Source of the DNA: Avena insularis
Lineage: Eukaryota; Streptophyta; Magnoliopsida; Poales; Poaceae
Direction of reading: 5' to 3'
Assembly (NCBI GenBank): GCA_023614405.1
Contig: CM042685.1
Coordinates: 92,122,684-92,186,683, forward strand
Length of the DNA: 64,000 nt
The position numbers were made by a program, and so were the translations under genes. Of the stretch, positions 12,701 through 23,290 are shown piece by piece (the first letter of the stretch is position 1; each line of letters begins with the position of its first letter). A model generated the notes under the pieces. It searched no databases. It saw nothing but the letters and a program-made list of their open reading frames with translations, and was not told where the DNA came from.

Positions 12701-13733
12701 CATCCCCAACTCTACTCCCAATTAGTACTCTAGCTCAAGCCTACAGCAGTGTTGATTGGACAGGATGGTACAAAGAGTATACCAATTGGAAAACATACAT
12801 GATCACGCCTTCTTACTGTGTAGCACAAAATAGCACCTATTACTCCAATAGTGATTGGTATGGTAACAATATCATCAGGTTTGACCAGAACACGAGACTA
12901 CTAGAGTACTTTTACCCTGAGTTGACATTGATTTTTTGCACTTCATTGAATTATTTGGGGAAATCAAGCAAGAAACATTTGTACTACTTCAAGACTAGGT
13001 GTTCTCTAGCATCAGGGCATAAGAATATTCCCTATAGGTTAATCAAACCCTGAGTTGACATAAAAGGCACAAGAGGGTTTAACCCATAGGCTATCTCAGT
13101 TGATTAACCCGAGAGGGATAGTAACGACCATGCAATTCCCAATTGCCCTAATCAAGTGGCAATAGTCACTCTACAGAATTCCGGTTATTCCCATCACTGC
13201 AGTCAGCTAGGGCATCAGTAACCGACCATTGACACACCCAATTGCCAAAACACAACAAGCGAATCGATTGTAATCCTCGGGTCAGGCATATCCGAAATAT
13301 TCCAGCCTGGAATCAGTCAGCGAAACAGTTAGCTGCTCCAGCCGCTCAATGTAAATAGGCAACAGCATAACCTGGAGCTTACGCCAGTTGATTGGGCAGA
13401 GGTTATCCAGTCAGGCCATTCGAGCGAACGCTCGTCGCATAGGAAACTGACCAATCAAATCAACCCCTGAGGGACAAACTACTAGAAACGAAGCTGCACA
13501 CCCGAGCGCTTGCCACGGACCTAGAACTATGTCTCAGATCCGCCCCCAGGTAGCTCACGTCAGGTGTCGTCATCCTCTGCGGAGGCCAGATCCGATGGAG
13601 TTCGGTAGGGGCTGGGCTGGAAGGGAGGTGGCGGTACCTTCCGGAGGCGGTCGAAAGTGATCTCGTCGCGGCGGCGCGACCAGATCGCCGACGAGGAGGG
13701 GGAGGGCGGCGCGTCTGCGACCATCGCGGGCAT
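3790..13733 (-). CDS. Conserved plant protein of unknown function (NST1-like in some annotations), 7-8 exons
   Basis: Exons on the minus strand, all with GT/AG borders and matching phase: 13733-13638 (ATG start, 32 codons), 9817-9500, 9096-8837, 7964-7823, 7712-7116, 6203-6075 and 5883-3790 (TAG stop). Together they give about 1211 residues, or 1186 if 7340-7266 is spliced out. The N-terminal third has paired FWSAL motifs, each followed by LLR-K-x-F/L, and cysteine pairs CSRC (exon 2) and CRDC (exon 4) that could bind zinc. The middle has acidic EEAEEDD and a conserved AKSPELAREFLLDAATVIFKEQ block. The start of the last exon is a long charged coiled coil (LLEEEEKEKREEEERRERR) with a basic stretch resembling a nuclear signal; the remaining 600 residues are Ser/Pro/Gln-rich and probably disordered. 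I recognise the architecture as a conserved single-gene family in flowering plants, often labelled stress response protein NST1-like because of the coiled coil; the biochemical role is not known to me. No stop or frameshift is seen, so it looks functional. Confidence 0.85.
4391..4564 (-). repeat. In-frame 87-bp tandem duplication in the last exon
   Basis: Two adjacent copies (4391-4477 and 4478-4564) differ at about one position. They encode a 29-residue unit twice, with the readable core PPGPNQFGFGMxPFQDHV (Ala in one copy, Val in the other). Because the unit length is a multiple of three the reading frame is kept. The near identity points to a recent duplication within the disordered C-terminal region of the host protein. 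Confidence 0.95.
5937..6017. mobile_element. Stowaway-type MITE, 81 bp
   Basis: Near-perfect terminal inverted repeats: CTCCCTCCGATCCATAATAA at the left and its reverse complement at the right, flanked by TA dinucleotides (5935-5936 and 6018-6019), the Tc1/mariner target duplication. It has no coding capacity. It sits in the intron between the last two exons of the host gene, about 50 bases upstream of the last acceptor. Confidence 0.9.
6349..6642. mobile_element. Probable MITE (AAGTATTTT-rich foldback family)
   Basis: The left edge reads TAGTTTGGCAATAAAG and the right edge, on the opposite strand, CTGTTTGCCACCCAAAG. The interior is rich in AAGTAT and ATACTT arranged as imperfect inverted repeats. 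A diverged partial relative lies at 23003-23122 inside the CACTA cargo (shared GTTT...AAAGTTTT...GAAGTATATC). Intronic in the host gene. The superfamily is uncertain (hAT or Harbinger); no target duplication could be fixed. Confidence 0.55.
6799..6850. mobile_element. Truncated Stowaway-like end
   Basis: Only one terminus is visible, GGGACGGAGGGAG followed by TA at 6849-6852. The preceding bases (TCTAGACAAAGCTGAGTCAG) resemble the subterminal part of grass Stowaway elements. The opposite end is missing, so it is a fragment within the intron between exons 5 and 6. Confidence 0.5.
7266..7340 (-). other. Possible in-frame retained intron (exitron) of the host gene
   Basis: Inside exon 5 the minus strand has a strong donor (GAT followed by GTAAGTGG) and an acceptor (TCTAATTCAG) 75 bases apart. 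The segment is a multiple of three and has no stop, so both spliced and unspliced messages keep the frame (25 residues, SGYYSTELI... versus a direct EEDD-to-CQMHEQEDD join). The spliced form gives a continuous acidic run, which I think is the ancestral form. Confidence 0.6.
9299..9449. mobile_element. Stowaway-type MITE, 151 bp
   Basis: Inverted ends CTCCATCCGTCCACTAATGT (left) and the reverse complement ACATTAGTGGACGGAGGGAG (right), flanked by TA at 9297-9298 and 9450-9451. One mismatch lies in the terminal nine bases. No coding capacity. It ends about 50 bases from the donor of exon 2 of the host gene. Confidence 0.92.
11565..11601 (+). mobile_element. Helitron 3' terminus
   Basis: A hairpin CCCGGTGCA-A-TGCACGGG (eight paired bases with one bulge) is followed by CATTTTTG and then CTAG, with T as the next base. 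This is the terminal structure of grass Helitrons (hairpin about ten bases before CTRR, insertion between A and T). The 5' TC end was not found, so the element length is unknown; the GC-rich islands at 10.0-10.9 kb could be captured fragments within it. Confidence 0.7.
12414..12585. mobile_element. Foldback MITE, about 172 bp
   Basis: Left arm GGGCTTATTTTTGGCTTTTG and right arm, on the opposite strand, GGGCTTATTCCTGACTTTTG; the similarity continues through TTATAAGCCACAAAAG in both arms. The interior is a further imperfect palindrome of CCAAAAGC motifs. A target duplication is not clear. It lies in intron 1 of the host gene. Confidence 0.75.
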
Positions 13734-14019
13734 GCCGTCGACGTGGTCGCAGGTCGCCGCTGTGGACGTTCAGCGTTGCAGCGAGGTCGATCGGACTGGC
13801 GGCATCGGGAGGTGTCGGTTGGATGGATGGGATCTGAGATGTAGAGGAAGGGGGGTTTTGATGGAGCCGTGGTGGCGAGAGGATGAGGAGAAGCTCTGTC
13901 TGCCCACAATAAAAAGGAGAAATATTTGGAATGATTTCATTTTCACGGAAAAGATCATGCGTTTATAGTTTCTGGAAAATTATTTATAGCCTGGTTGCTT
14001 ACCGGCCTGATGAGGCCAT

Positions 14020-14155
14020 GCCCGTGACAATCCTTCTTGGCCGTTTGATCCTCTACCTTCGGCCAACGGAACCGTATGATTTCTGTTGCCCGTGACAATC
14101 CTTCTTGACCGTTTAATCCTCTATCTTCAGCCAACGGAACCGTACGATTTTGTCT
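14020..14155. repeat. Two-copy 68-bp direct repeat
   Basis: GCCCGTGACAATCCTTCTTG begins at 14020 and again at 14088; each copy runs through TCCTCTA.CTTC.GCCAACGG to AACCGTA.GATTT. The copies differ at several positions. They lie about 290 bases upstream of the host gene start codon, so this may be promoter-distal sequence; no function is evident. Confidence 0.8.
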
Positions 14156-14606
14156 GTTGAGTAATGATTTTGTTACCTCAATCATTGGTGATGAGGTGGG
14201 ACTTATTATTTTCCTGGCCTACAGTTTAGTGAGGCATTTGATTATACATCATGACCTTCTTTTTTGAGATATAGGTTCCACGTCGTCATTGGTCCTGTCG
14301 ATGATGCAGCAGGCGAGAACGCTCCGCGGCCGCAACCTTTCCATGATCCCCTAATCTTGGCACCATGCTTGGGTCGCTTGACCCTCTTGCCCAACAGCGC
14401 TGATTCCAGCTCCTCCCATCCATCCCGTGTAGGCGCGATCCGGATCCTACACCCTCTCACCATCCTTCTCCTCTTGCCGGGGAGGTGGGACACCAGGCAG
14501 TGGAGGTCGAGATGGTAGAGAAGCGCGGTCATCACCGGAGGCGCTCTGAAGTGTCATGGCGTTCTACTGTAGCAGTTTCGACAAGGTGGCCAAAATCTAT
14601 GTAGAA
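14156..14606. other. Intergenic stretch, no gene recognised
   Basis: A GC-rich segment at 14270-14530 has open frames on both strands without a recognisable domain. The last part leads into the LINE-type coding relic that begins about 14607. Confidence 0.4.
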
Positions 14607-14671
14607 TTCTTTCTAGATCCTGAAGCTACCACACCGAAAATATGTATGTTCTTTTGGCGTCTGGGACATAA
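14607..14671 (+). pseudogene. LINE-type ORF2 relic, left part (start of zf-RVT)
   Basis: The plus frame reads about TPKICMFFWRLGHN, which is the PKVKMFLWRLAHN signature at the start of the zf-RVT region that follows reverse transcriptase in plant LINEs and related RNase H proteins. It stops abruptly at the CACTA boundary; the expected continuation (SLP..N.KRRGIE.DT.CP) is found 23.8 kb away at 38447. The adjacent upstream sequence is too decayed to assign. Confidence 0.65.
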
Positions 14672-14694
14672 CACTACAAGAAAACCGGTCTATT
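14672..14694 (+). repeat. CACTA left terminal inverted repeat
   Basis: CACTACAAGAAAACCGGTCT followed by ATT. It pairs with 38418-38440 with two mismatches in 23 positions. TAA immediately precedes it. Confidence 0.95.
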
Positions 14695-15120
14695 ACGACA
14701 TAATCTATCGCTACGGTTTTTTTCGTTGCGATGTAGTACAAAATTACCACAAATTCTCCGGTCGTGGTGATAGGCCGCTCATATTTCCACAACTATTCTT
14801 GGTCGCGATCATTGTCAAATTTATTGCGGTAAAGGCCGCCTTTGCAACGATCTGCATCACGTTGGAATACAATCGCATTTTAGCGACAAATAAGCTCCGT
14901 TGCACGAGGTAGCAATTTTGTTGCCTTAGAGGCTAGTTCTTCCAACGTAATAAGTATGCGTGGTAAATATCATATGTTTTTCGCCTCAAATTTATCCTGC
15001 GGCAATAACTATTGTTTACTGCGACAATTTGGTATATGGTAATAGGTTGACCATAATGCAACAATCACCAATACTGCAACGAACAAGTTTTTGGAGCGAA
15101 AGTTCATAGCATAGCTAACG
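14695..15120. repeat. CACTA left subterminal region
   Basis: Short motifs such as TTGCGAC/GTCGCAA, GCGACAAA, GGTAATAG and CGTTGCA recur in both orientations. These match the style of the right subterminal region and are the usual binding region for TnpA-type proteins in CACTA elements. 15121-15494 is AT-rich with no gene seen. Confidence 0.6.
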
Positions 15121-15494
15121 GGCCTCCTGGGCGTGGCCCTTGATTAATATTGTAATTTTCTTAGGACAACAATTCATTTATGGTCCAGTATCACCAATAT
15201 TCGGTGAGCCGATATTTTTTGCAAGTTTACCTTAAACAGACCTCCTGGGCCTTGGCACTCGAGCCTAATTGAAATTTACTTGTGTTGCAAAAAGTGACGG
15301 TACTGAATAATCAATCAAGAACTCATGTAAACGCAAATTTCACTTGAACAGTTAGCATCGCAATTCATAATTACTTGACACTGAAACTTTGAACCTTTTA
15401 AACTCAAAGTATATTATTACACGATCTTTCAAGCACATAAATGTGTCCATGATCATGGCAAAACCTTTAAGCCAAATAGTGTATAGACAACCTA

Positions 15495-18400
15495 CTAAAT
15501 GAATCCTAGGTCATCATCGGATTCATCTTGTACCAAAGGAGCAACATGGCCATCATTTACGTAAGCCTCATCATCATCCGTATCAGCATCATATTCTACT
15601 TGATCTTCGTCAAACTCAGCAGGCCTTATACTTTGTATGACTGAAACATCAACGTTGGTTCCTTCATCATTGTTTTTGCACCAACTAGTTATCTGGTTAG
15701 ATAGATTAAATTCTGAAACTATAATTCCTGCATCGACGACATCCTGTACATCTGGTTCAGCACGTTCACTTTCTTCGACAGCATCATCAACGTTTGCACC
15801 ATTTAAAACAGAAGGAGCAAACAAATTGCGTGGGTTCATTTTAATAACACTTGCCCAATTAGGGTTCTTCACATCTCTCACGTAGAAAACTTGTTCAGCT
15901 TGGATGCCTAGAATGTAAGGGTCTTCCTTGAATCGGTGTATAGTAGTGTCAAGGTCAATAATTCCATATCTGTCCTTCTTATATCCCTTACTCTGATTTC
16001 TATTGGCAGTAGGCACGTCGAACCAGTCACACTGCAATAGAACAACCTCCTTATCAGGAGGAAAGTCAAAAAATATGATTTTCTTTATCACCCCATAGTG
16101 ATCAGTACTGCCATTGCTTTCTTGCACATTGACTACGACGCCACTATTCTGGGTACTCAATTCCTGCTCTATATAGGCATTTCAAAAGTAATATCCATTC
16201 AGTACTGTACGGTTGTACACACGAGCAATTTGATCAGGCCCTTTAGCTAGTGCATACAACAATTTGCTGACCTTCCCATCTTTATGGAGTTGTGTGATCT
16301 GTTTCATGGAATAGAATATGTGTGAGCGTAATGTAGACAAATTTTTTACTAGTAATTCCCCGTCTATCCGGGTTATGAACATGAAGGAGAGGTAGGTTTA
16401 AACCAAAATGTGAAAGTAAGTTACCCGTCTCTCGAACCAGACAACAAATTCTTTCTTGTGTTTCTTTTTAGGATTAGGACAATTGTTCCTTTTGAGCTCC
16501 TCAATATGTTTCCTTCAAAAAATAATGATGGTTACTTCATGACCAAAGTATTAATGCATGTCATGAAATGAAACAAATACATAAGTATCCTTACTCAATC
16601 CATGGCTCGGTTTCCAAGCAGTTTGTTATGATGTAGTGCCTCATTTGATTAATACCTTCCAAAGAGACTAATTCACGGGAAAAACCTTTCTTGGTGTAAT
16701 CAATTGTACCCATTATGGTAATCCCTGTTGGTGGTTCATCTGTACCTCCATCGGCATGGCGTTCGGACTGACTTAGTTTTGTAGGCATGCCTTGAACGAA
16801 TCGACTGCAGAACGTCATGCACTCTTCAAGTATGTACCCCTCTGCAATTGAACCTTCTGGGTGAGCCTTGTTACGCACATATGCCTTAAGCGTACGCAGG
16901 TATCGCTCAACTGGATACATCCGTCTGTACTGTACAGGCCCTTCCAACTTTGCTTATTTAGCTAGATGAATTGGGAGATGCATCATAATATCAAAGAAAG
17001 CTGGTGGAAATATCATCTCTAGCTGACATAGAATTTCTGCGATTTGCTTGTCCAAATTCTCCAAATCTTCATCCCTTAACTCCTTGGATCATAAATCAGA
17101 AAAGAATTTACTAAGCTGAAGCAATGGGATAAGGACATTCTCTGGCAGAAGCTTGCATAATAATAGGAAGAAGTTTCTGTAATATAACATGGCAGTCATG
17201 AGTTTTGAGTCCAATAAACTTGCACTGCTCGAGGACCACACATCACTTAATGTGTGAAGCATAGCCATCAGGCATGCGTATGCTCTGCAGAAACCTGAGG
17301 AGCATCATCTTCTCTTCCTTTTTTAAAGCATACACGACTTTCTTAAAATTGTACTTACCCTTACCGATGGGCCTTGCATGCTGATCCACCCTAATTTTCA
17401 AGTCCTCCAAATGAAGACGAGCCTTCGCACCATCATTTGATTTCCCATCCATGTCAAGCAATGTCCCCAGAATGCTGTCACAAATGTTCTTCTCGATGTG
17501 CATAACATCCAAATTGTGCCTCACGAGCAAGTGCCTCCAATACGGCAGCTGGAAAAACACACTTTTCTTCTGCCAATTGTGTCAGGGATTAGTTTCCGGT
17601 CGCTTTCTCTTATTTGACCGCCCTAATGGTGCGTGCTGAATGCTATCTAGCTCCTGTAGAACTATGCTCGTAAGTGGCACCGGGGCATCTCTAGTATCTG
17701 TGTTGTTGTTGAACATATACTTGTTTCGACGCCATTTGTGGTATTTATTTAGAAAGCGTCGGTGTCCCATGTAGCAATGCTTTCTACCATAGTTGAGACA
17801 CAAAGTAATATGCTTGTGGCGAAAGGGCATCTAGCTTGCCTTTTGTGCTCAACCACTCGGCATTGCATAAGCCGGGTAGTTATTGATGGTCCACAACACG
17901 CATGCATACAACATGAAATTTTCCTCGATTGCGACATCATATGCTTGACACCATCCTCCCATAGAACTAACGGTTCATCAATCAAAAGGCAAGTACACAT
18001 CAATGTTATTTCTGGCGACTTTGGTCACGGAATAATCATCGATATTATCCGGTTTGTTGTTTCATACACATCCGGTGGCAAGTTATATGGGATCGGAATG
18101 GCGGCCATGTAGTGTGTGATATACTCATGAGCCCAAAGGGTTGAATCCATCGAAGCAAGGCCAAGCCGAACACTGCGAGCATCTTTTGCGAATTCTTTTT
18201 ACTATATTTTTCATCAAGGTGTTTCCAGGCCTTCGAATCTGCAGGATGCCTCATTACGCCATCATCGGTATGTTTCTCCTTATTCCATTTCATATCAGTT
18301 GACATATCTTTTGTCATGTACAGCCTTTGCAGTCTCTTAATGAGTGGGAAATACCATAGAACTTTCCGCCTTTGGATTCTTTGATTTACGCTTCGATGAA

Positions 18401-18712
18401 TCGTCTTTGTCTCACGGTAGGACTAGGTTTCCATCGAAGCATTATAGCCAGACGAGGCATTCTTGGGCATCGGCATGTTCATTCTGAATAGCACACAATC
18501 ATTTTCGCGTGTATCTTCTTGTAATCGGACCAAGCTCTCGGATGACCTTCCTTATACGCAAGATTTTTAGGGATCACATTGACCCTGACATCAACTCCTT
18601 GAGCAATTTGGAGCATTAAGTCACAGGCTCTATTGGTCATCCCAGTCACGCACTTGATTTGGTAAAGCTTAACAATGAAAGATATCTTTGTGACCTCACA
18701 ACCTAGGTACAA
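15495..18712 (-). pseudogene. TNP2-type CACTA transposase, decayed
   Basis: Read on the minus strand, fragments appear in the canonical order. 18712-18479 has KISFIVKLYQIKC and YKKIHA (N-terminal part of TNP2). 18270-18045 has RHPADSKAWKHLDEKY then a frameshift. 17960-17590 has IDEPLVLWEDGVK and CYMGHRRFLNKYHKWRRNK (Transposase_21 core). 17560-17243 has FFQLPYWRHLLVRHNLDVMH. 16947-16591 holds the DUF4218 end RMYPVERYLRTLK. 16382-16182 has LLYALAKGP and 16160-15495 is DUF4216 (HYGVIKKI, CDWFDV, EDPYILGIQAEQVFYV). The part beyond DUF4216 is an acidic tail. At least five frame breaks are visible, so this gene no longer makes a full transposase. Some breaks may be introns, since related genes have several. 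Transcription would run toward the left terminus. Confidence 0.88.
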
Positions 18713-20320
18713 CCCTGTTTTCCCTCTTCCAATAGTTGGTAAAACGCCTTGGCTGATGCATTTGGCTCATTTATTTTCCATCACTTGGGGTGTCTCCTGC
18801 ATTATTTCCCACTTTTGTGCCCCTTACGAGAGTTTGGAGCATGTCACATATCCCAGCAGGTCGGATCCATCCCATTCCGAAGCAAGTGCATACGGACATC
18901 CTTTCTCTTTCTCTGAGCATTATTTAGACATTTCATACACGGGCAAGGGATTCTTGAGTGCAGGTGAGCACCATCGAAACAAAATTCAAGAAACTCTTGA
19001 TGCCACTTTGCCACTCCGAGACTCTCTATCCTTTTTCATCCAGCTCTTGTCTCGTGACATTATTCCTTATCTCCTTGAGCCGGTCTTGTTAAGAATAAAA
19101 TAGCGTGACATTAGTTTACAAGTAAGTATTTCCAAACAACGGATACATTAGGCGACACTTATATGTGAACCTAAGCGGCTAGACTATCGTGACAATAGCA
19201 ATCGCCAATGACTAATCTATCGTCGATTTTAATCGTGCGAGCTAATGCGAACACGTGAGCAATTTGGCTGATCGTTGTAAAATTAAAGGGAACAGTGGTA
19301 TACATGTATTGGTGCAAACCTTGTAATTTTTTGACGACGAAGCGGGGAAGCGGCAGAGATAGGTTAGTACAAGTCGGCGAGCAACCATTCGCTGATCCAA
19401 TTCGGATGGCGGCGGTCATGATGGCAGATTGATCGATGCGTGCATTGCCGTCTGATGGCGGCGTCGTCTGCGAAGCGATCTTGGTCTGGTGACGGCGTCG
19501 TGTGAAGCGAAGCGGTTTGGCGAAGGCCGACTCGTGGGCCTTCGCTCGACCCATGGCCCACCCTAAGATTGGGCCCAAATTTGGTGGTGTGCGTAGCCTT
19601 GCGTATGAACGTGGAGATTAGTCCCTCGCTAAGCCCGGTAGTGGTCGACCAGCTTATATACCGGTGAGTAAGCCATCGAGCTTCTCTCAAGCGATACCAT
19701 ATCTGTTGGCCGATTACGCCTGTGGGTCCAATCCTCGGGTCCCTCACATACTCCAGTGATTTGGCGGGCAACTTTTTTCTGCTTTCTTTTGTTATTTTTT
19801 AAATAAATCTAATTTGCCTCAAGTTTGTGATACATGCCAACAACCAAGCAACATATGCCAACCTAGTGGTCATCAGAACAATAGCTTCAGAGTCGTCATC
19901 ACAGATGATGAATTCATGAATGGTCAAGTAAGTTTAATATTGCAAATTTTTAAGGTTTAATTTATCTTTAATGTTATGATTAACTTAATAACATCATGCG
20001 GTATGTTGCAGGAACACTCGAGTTTGGATGCAGCTATGGGGGAGAAAGAGAAGGCGATCGATTCTGATGACAACGACATGGCGTGACGTGGACACATGGG
20101 TAACAAGCGAGATGAACACGGAATTTCAGGGCATTTCGATAGCTATTTCTTCATTGTGGAATTTGTTAAGCAACGCGAGATGAACAACATCGCAGCTTCT
20201 ATGTTCGAAGAATTACAACTAGCAGCACGATAATATCAGGGAATTCGACAATCTAATATAGAGTCTTAACACGTTTTTTTATTATAGCAACGGGGCTGCA
20301 TCCATAGTTGGACAGAGAAA
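18713..20320. other. Upstream region of the TNP2 relic, no clear gene
   Basis: Frames at 18713-19140 are broken and unrecognised. A GC-rich piece at 19360-19600 is open on the minus strand but low in complexity and without a domain; with the TATA-like site at 19653 it would make a leader for the transposase gene. 19800-20320 is AT-rich without a recognisable gene. Confidence 0.35.
19653..19662 (-). promoter_or_regulatory. TATA-like box, possible TNP2 promoter
   Basis: Minus strand GGTATATAAG in a GC-richer context upstream of the TNP2 relic. Position and orientation fit, but it is about 0.9 kb from the first recognisable coding block, and no other promoter element could be confirmed. Confidence 0.35.
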
Positions 20321-20337
20321 CCATCATCACTGGCTTC

Positions 20338-22080
20338 CTAGTTCAGACCAATTTCAGGCACATGGGTAGCAAACAAGTAAAGCCCTTCAGTCCCCAGGTA
20401 GAGCAAGAACAACATCTTGTCACCAATCTTGAGATGATTTTCCTTCGTCATGAACTCTTTCCATCTGCTGACACACATACGACCATCAAGCTCAGAAATT
20501 GCATATGTAGATGTCACCTCTGTTTTCGGGTGACAACAAATTGTGATGGTACCAGATTTTTCCATTGTTTCAGGAATCAAACGGCTTGAGATTTTCTGTT
20601 GCATGCAAAGATTTAAAGTCAAGAGAACATCTAGCGGAAAATAAACATGTTAAAATACAGGAAAATAGAATTAGTGTACAATATATATATGGTCTCACAT
20701 AGTACTTTGTGCATAAGAGAAGATGTGTTCTTAATGGTTACCACATGTTTATTGAAGTTCACGCTGTTTGTCCAGTTTAGAGTATGCAGCACACCAAAAA
20801 CCAATTCTCCTTCTTCATACTCTCCAGCTCTGTGGAACAGAACAAGGTAATCCAAGATTTCAACTGCGTTGATCACCGTCTCCATCATCCTCCAATTAAC
20901 CATGGTCGCATCAGTGCTAGAGAGTGAGTCAACAATGGGACGCCTCTCAGAGGACATTGGGTAGTATGATGTGTATAAATTTAATACAACTGAAATTAGT
21001 GGAGTATACATGTCGCAACCAAATAATATAGTCATGGTTATGTGTACAACATAAATTTGTTGAATTAAGTAGGAAACTTACATGGATGAATGATTGGGTC
21101 ATTTCCAGTTATAACCTCAGTTTGCTTGGTACGTGTGTCAGTCTTGAATATTAGCTCTATACCAACCTTAAATTGGTAAACTCTGCCTAATTCTTTCCAA
21201 GATTCTCCATTTACATAGGTTATCCCATCAATACTGGTAAGCTCAACATGGAATGAAAAATCTTCCTTGGTTTTCAGAGTAGTTTGAAAACTTGTGTTCT
21301 CAAATGGCAGAACAGCATGCATGTCTAGGAATATTTTCTCACGTAGCAAGGGATCACCTGATGAAGAGTATGCAATTTATTACATTATGAGCCAGTATAA
21401 AATTTGACTTACTATAAGTAGATACATATATATCCTAGCTAGAAGAGTAACTGTTTGTACTTATTCCTATAATTGGACACTGAAGCAATTGCCCTTTCTT
21501 TTAAAAGACACGAACATGCACTCATAGTTTGAGATAGGTACCTTGAAGTATCAAATTACATGTTGGTACTGGAAAAAAACACACGTGCATGACTAATACA
21601 GATCACACTCACAACCTTTTTGATAGCTAGATCTGGTACGTATATTACATGAATGATTAACACATGACATAATGAGTACTAACACTGTTATATTTGATAC
21701 GTATATTACATGTGAATAACCACAAATAAATCAAATCAGGCCCATGTGTAGTTGAGTATGTTAGATGCATTACCGTCTTCTCCTCAAATCCCTCTACAAG
21801 GGTTATCACGCAGTAATCATGTGTCATGGTCTTCGACACACTGCCACACATCCCGAGTTTGTCAAAACAAACTAGACACTGCAAAAAATGAAAGTCATCA
21901 CATCTAGATCTAATAATCACGATCATTGCTTATCAAGAGAAAAAGTGAGGCGTGGAGTAGGCACGGATTTGCTTGACGCCATCGGTCCAAGAGTAGCATC
22001 AGACGACTCGCCGATGGTAGCGCCTATACGATCTGCCTCGGCATCAAAGGATTCCTTGATGTCGTCATGGCTAATTAAAT
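20338..22080 (-). pseudogene. B3 DNA-binding domain gene relic 1 (captured cargo)
   Basis: The last exon (about 20622-20338, TAG stop) has the B3 pattern: LIPETMEKSGTITI, then AISELDGRMCVSRWKEF and KENHLKIGDKMLFLLYL, matching the W..F..EN.L..GD..xF core that closes the B3 fold. A second B3-like segment lies at 21349-21065 (FSFHVELTSIDGITYVNG, SWKELGRVYQFKVGIELIF), ending at a donor CAT|GTAAGT. Between them 20990-20720 encodes SSERRPIVDSL... and FHRAGEYEEGELVFGVL. An upstream exon at 22064-21930 (DDIKESFDAEADRIGATI) has no in-frame ATG that I can find. B3 proteins are plant transcription factors; this one would carry two tandem domains as in REM-type proteins. The missing start suggests decay. 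Confidence 0.55.
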
Positions 22081-22153
22081 GAGGCGTGGAACCGTCTAGG
22101 GTTTGGATATTTATGAGGCGAGGAAGGAAGGACGTGGATTGGCGTCAGGCCGT

Positions 22154-22165
22154 CTATTTATATAG
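22154..22165 (-). promoter_or_regulatory. TATA box upstream of B3 relic 1
   Basis: Minus strand CTATATAAATAG, about 90-100 bases upstream of the first in-frame sequence of B3 relic 1, in a short GC-rich leader with AAACCCTAG. Good position and context for a pol II promoter, but not proven. Confidence 0.5.
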
Positions 22166-22424
22166 TTCCGTCACATCTGAATCTAGGGTTTTCTTTTGTG
22201 GTTGTTTTTCCATATTATTTTCAGAAAATTAAATGGGGGAATTTAAGTTCAAATGAAGCCCTGCTTTAACTTAATAAAGCCACACAACTAGAGTACATAA
22301 CCGCTGCCAGGCAGCATATAGTTTTACATCACCAAGCCAATGGGACAACTAACACACGAATAACATAAGTTTTAACATAAACCCACAACGGGGCCAAATG
22401 AGCTAAGGAAACGCAGCAGCCTGC

Positions 22425-23290
22425 TCATTTCTCGAGGTTCCAGACATACAACTTGAGACCGCCACTAGGCACGGGCGAATCTGAAACCAAAACACAAAGA
22501 TATCCACGGTCCTTCATGTTGCTCTTACGCACCTGACTCTCCAGTTGGTTGTGATCATGGCACCTGAATCCCTCCCTTTGCCCATGATAATCCTCACATT
22601 CTCACAAGATTGCCCATTGCAAGAGACAACCAAATGATCGTCTGGAAGGTTCATATTCCTCAGGATGTACTTCAGGGTAAACCTCCTTGTGAAGTACTGC
22701 AGATTATAAAATGCAAAACTTTGCTCAGATGAAGTCATTATTGTCAACAAATAAATATGAAAAAACATATACTTGAGGATGCAGTAATTATTTACCATTC
22801 TGGATTTGCCATCCATCCAGGGTACTTGAATTCTTTATAGTGCACACATAGAAAGGAATTGTGGGGCTCTTTTGGTCAACAAGATATTTCAGGGTCTCAA
22901 GTTGTCGAGGGTACATTTCCATTAGGTTGGGATACACGCAAAACCTGTCCCATTTCTTACCTCCCTTTATCTTGGGATCTACATATAAGAAAATCAAGGA
23001 ATAAGGCCTAGTTTATTAAAGTTTTCCCAAAATTGAAGTATATCAAACCCGCAGTATTTATAGAAACTAAAGTATTCCATGTATACTTACAAATTGACTA
23101 TTATGCCAAACGGAGACTAAGCATTTGGGACATATATATATCCTGCAACTATAATAATTAATATGCTCCATAGTATATTTTACCTCGACGGGTCAGCTGG
23201 ACATTAGCAGGAGCAGGAGCATCATCTTCCCACGCCAATTTGCACAATCCTTTTCTTGCGACATCATCACTTCCTCATGCTTAACTTGAG
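22425..23290 (-). pseudogene. B3-like gene relic 2 (captured cargo)
   Basis: Minus-strand exons: about 23275-23185 (VARKGLCKLAWEDDAPAPA... ending LTRR at the donor GAG|GTAAAA), about 22980-22800 (DPKIKGGKKWDRFCVYPNL, in phase with the previous exon through a shared GAT codon), and 22697-22425 (FTRRFTLKYILRNMNLPDD, VRIIMGKGRDSGAMITTNW, KDRGYLCVLVSD, stop TGA at 22427-22425). The last exon fits a B3 fold (FTLKYI..LP at the start and a W followed by GYLCVLV at the end). The 5' end is unresolved; a GC-rich leader-like region at 24.0-24.3 kb on the same strand could be its first exon and promoter. It resembles B3 relic 1 in size and orientation, so the two may be a tandem capture. Confidence 0.45.
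23003..23122. mobile_element. Partial MITE related to the 6.35-kb element
   Basis: AAGGCCTAGTTTATTAAAGT followed by TTTCCCAAAATTGAAGTATATC matches the left arm of the element at 6349-6642 with a few substitutions. The right arm is diverged or missing. It lies in an intron of B3 relic 2. Confidence 0.5.

Larger units (their letters stand above)
9818..13637 (-). other. First intron of the host gene (3.8 kb), repeat-rich
   Basis: The intron runs from the donor AAG|GTACCG beside exon 1 to the acceptor TTGTTTCAG before exon 2. It holds two GC-rich islands (10000-10240 and 10500-10940) unlike the AT-rich remainder, a Helitron terminus at 11601 and a foldback element at 12414-12585. Open frames in the islands (for example 10615-10941 plus, 9951-10307 minus) show no domain and are probably captured or degenerate fragments. 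The stretch 11750-12210 has an open minus frame with several cysteines, but I recognise no family. 13030-13500 shows nothing identifiable. Confidence 0.7.

Noticed and set aside
12664..13053. Plus-strand frame of 129 codons with a hydrophobic, signal-peptide-like start
   Set aside because: It lies in an intron of the minus-strand host gene next to a MITE, has no domain or promoter that I can see, and the rest is of ordinary intron composition; most likely chance.
19171..19771. Minus-strand frames of 135 codons as a gene near the TNP2 relic
   Set aside because: No domain, overlapping alternative frames of equal length, and GC-rich leader-like composition.
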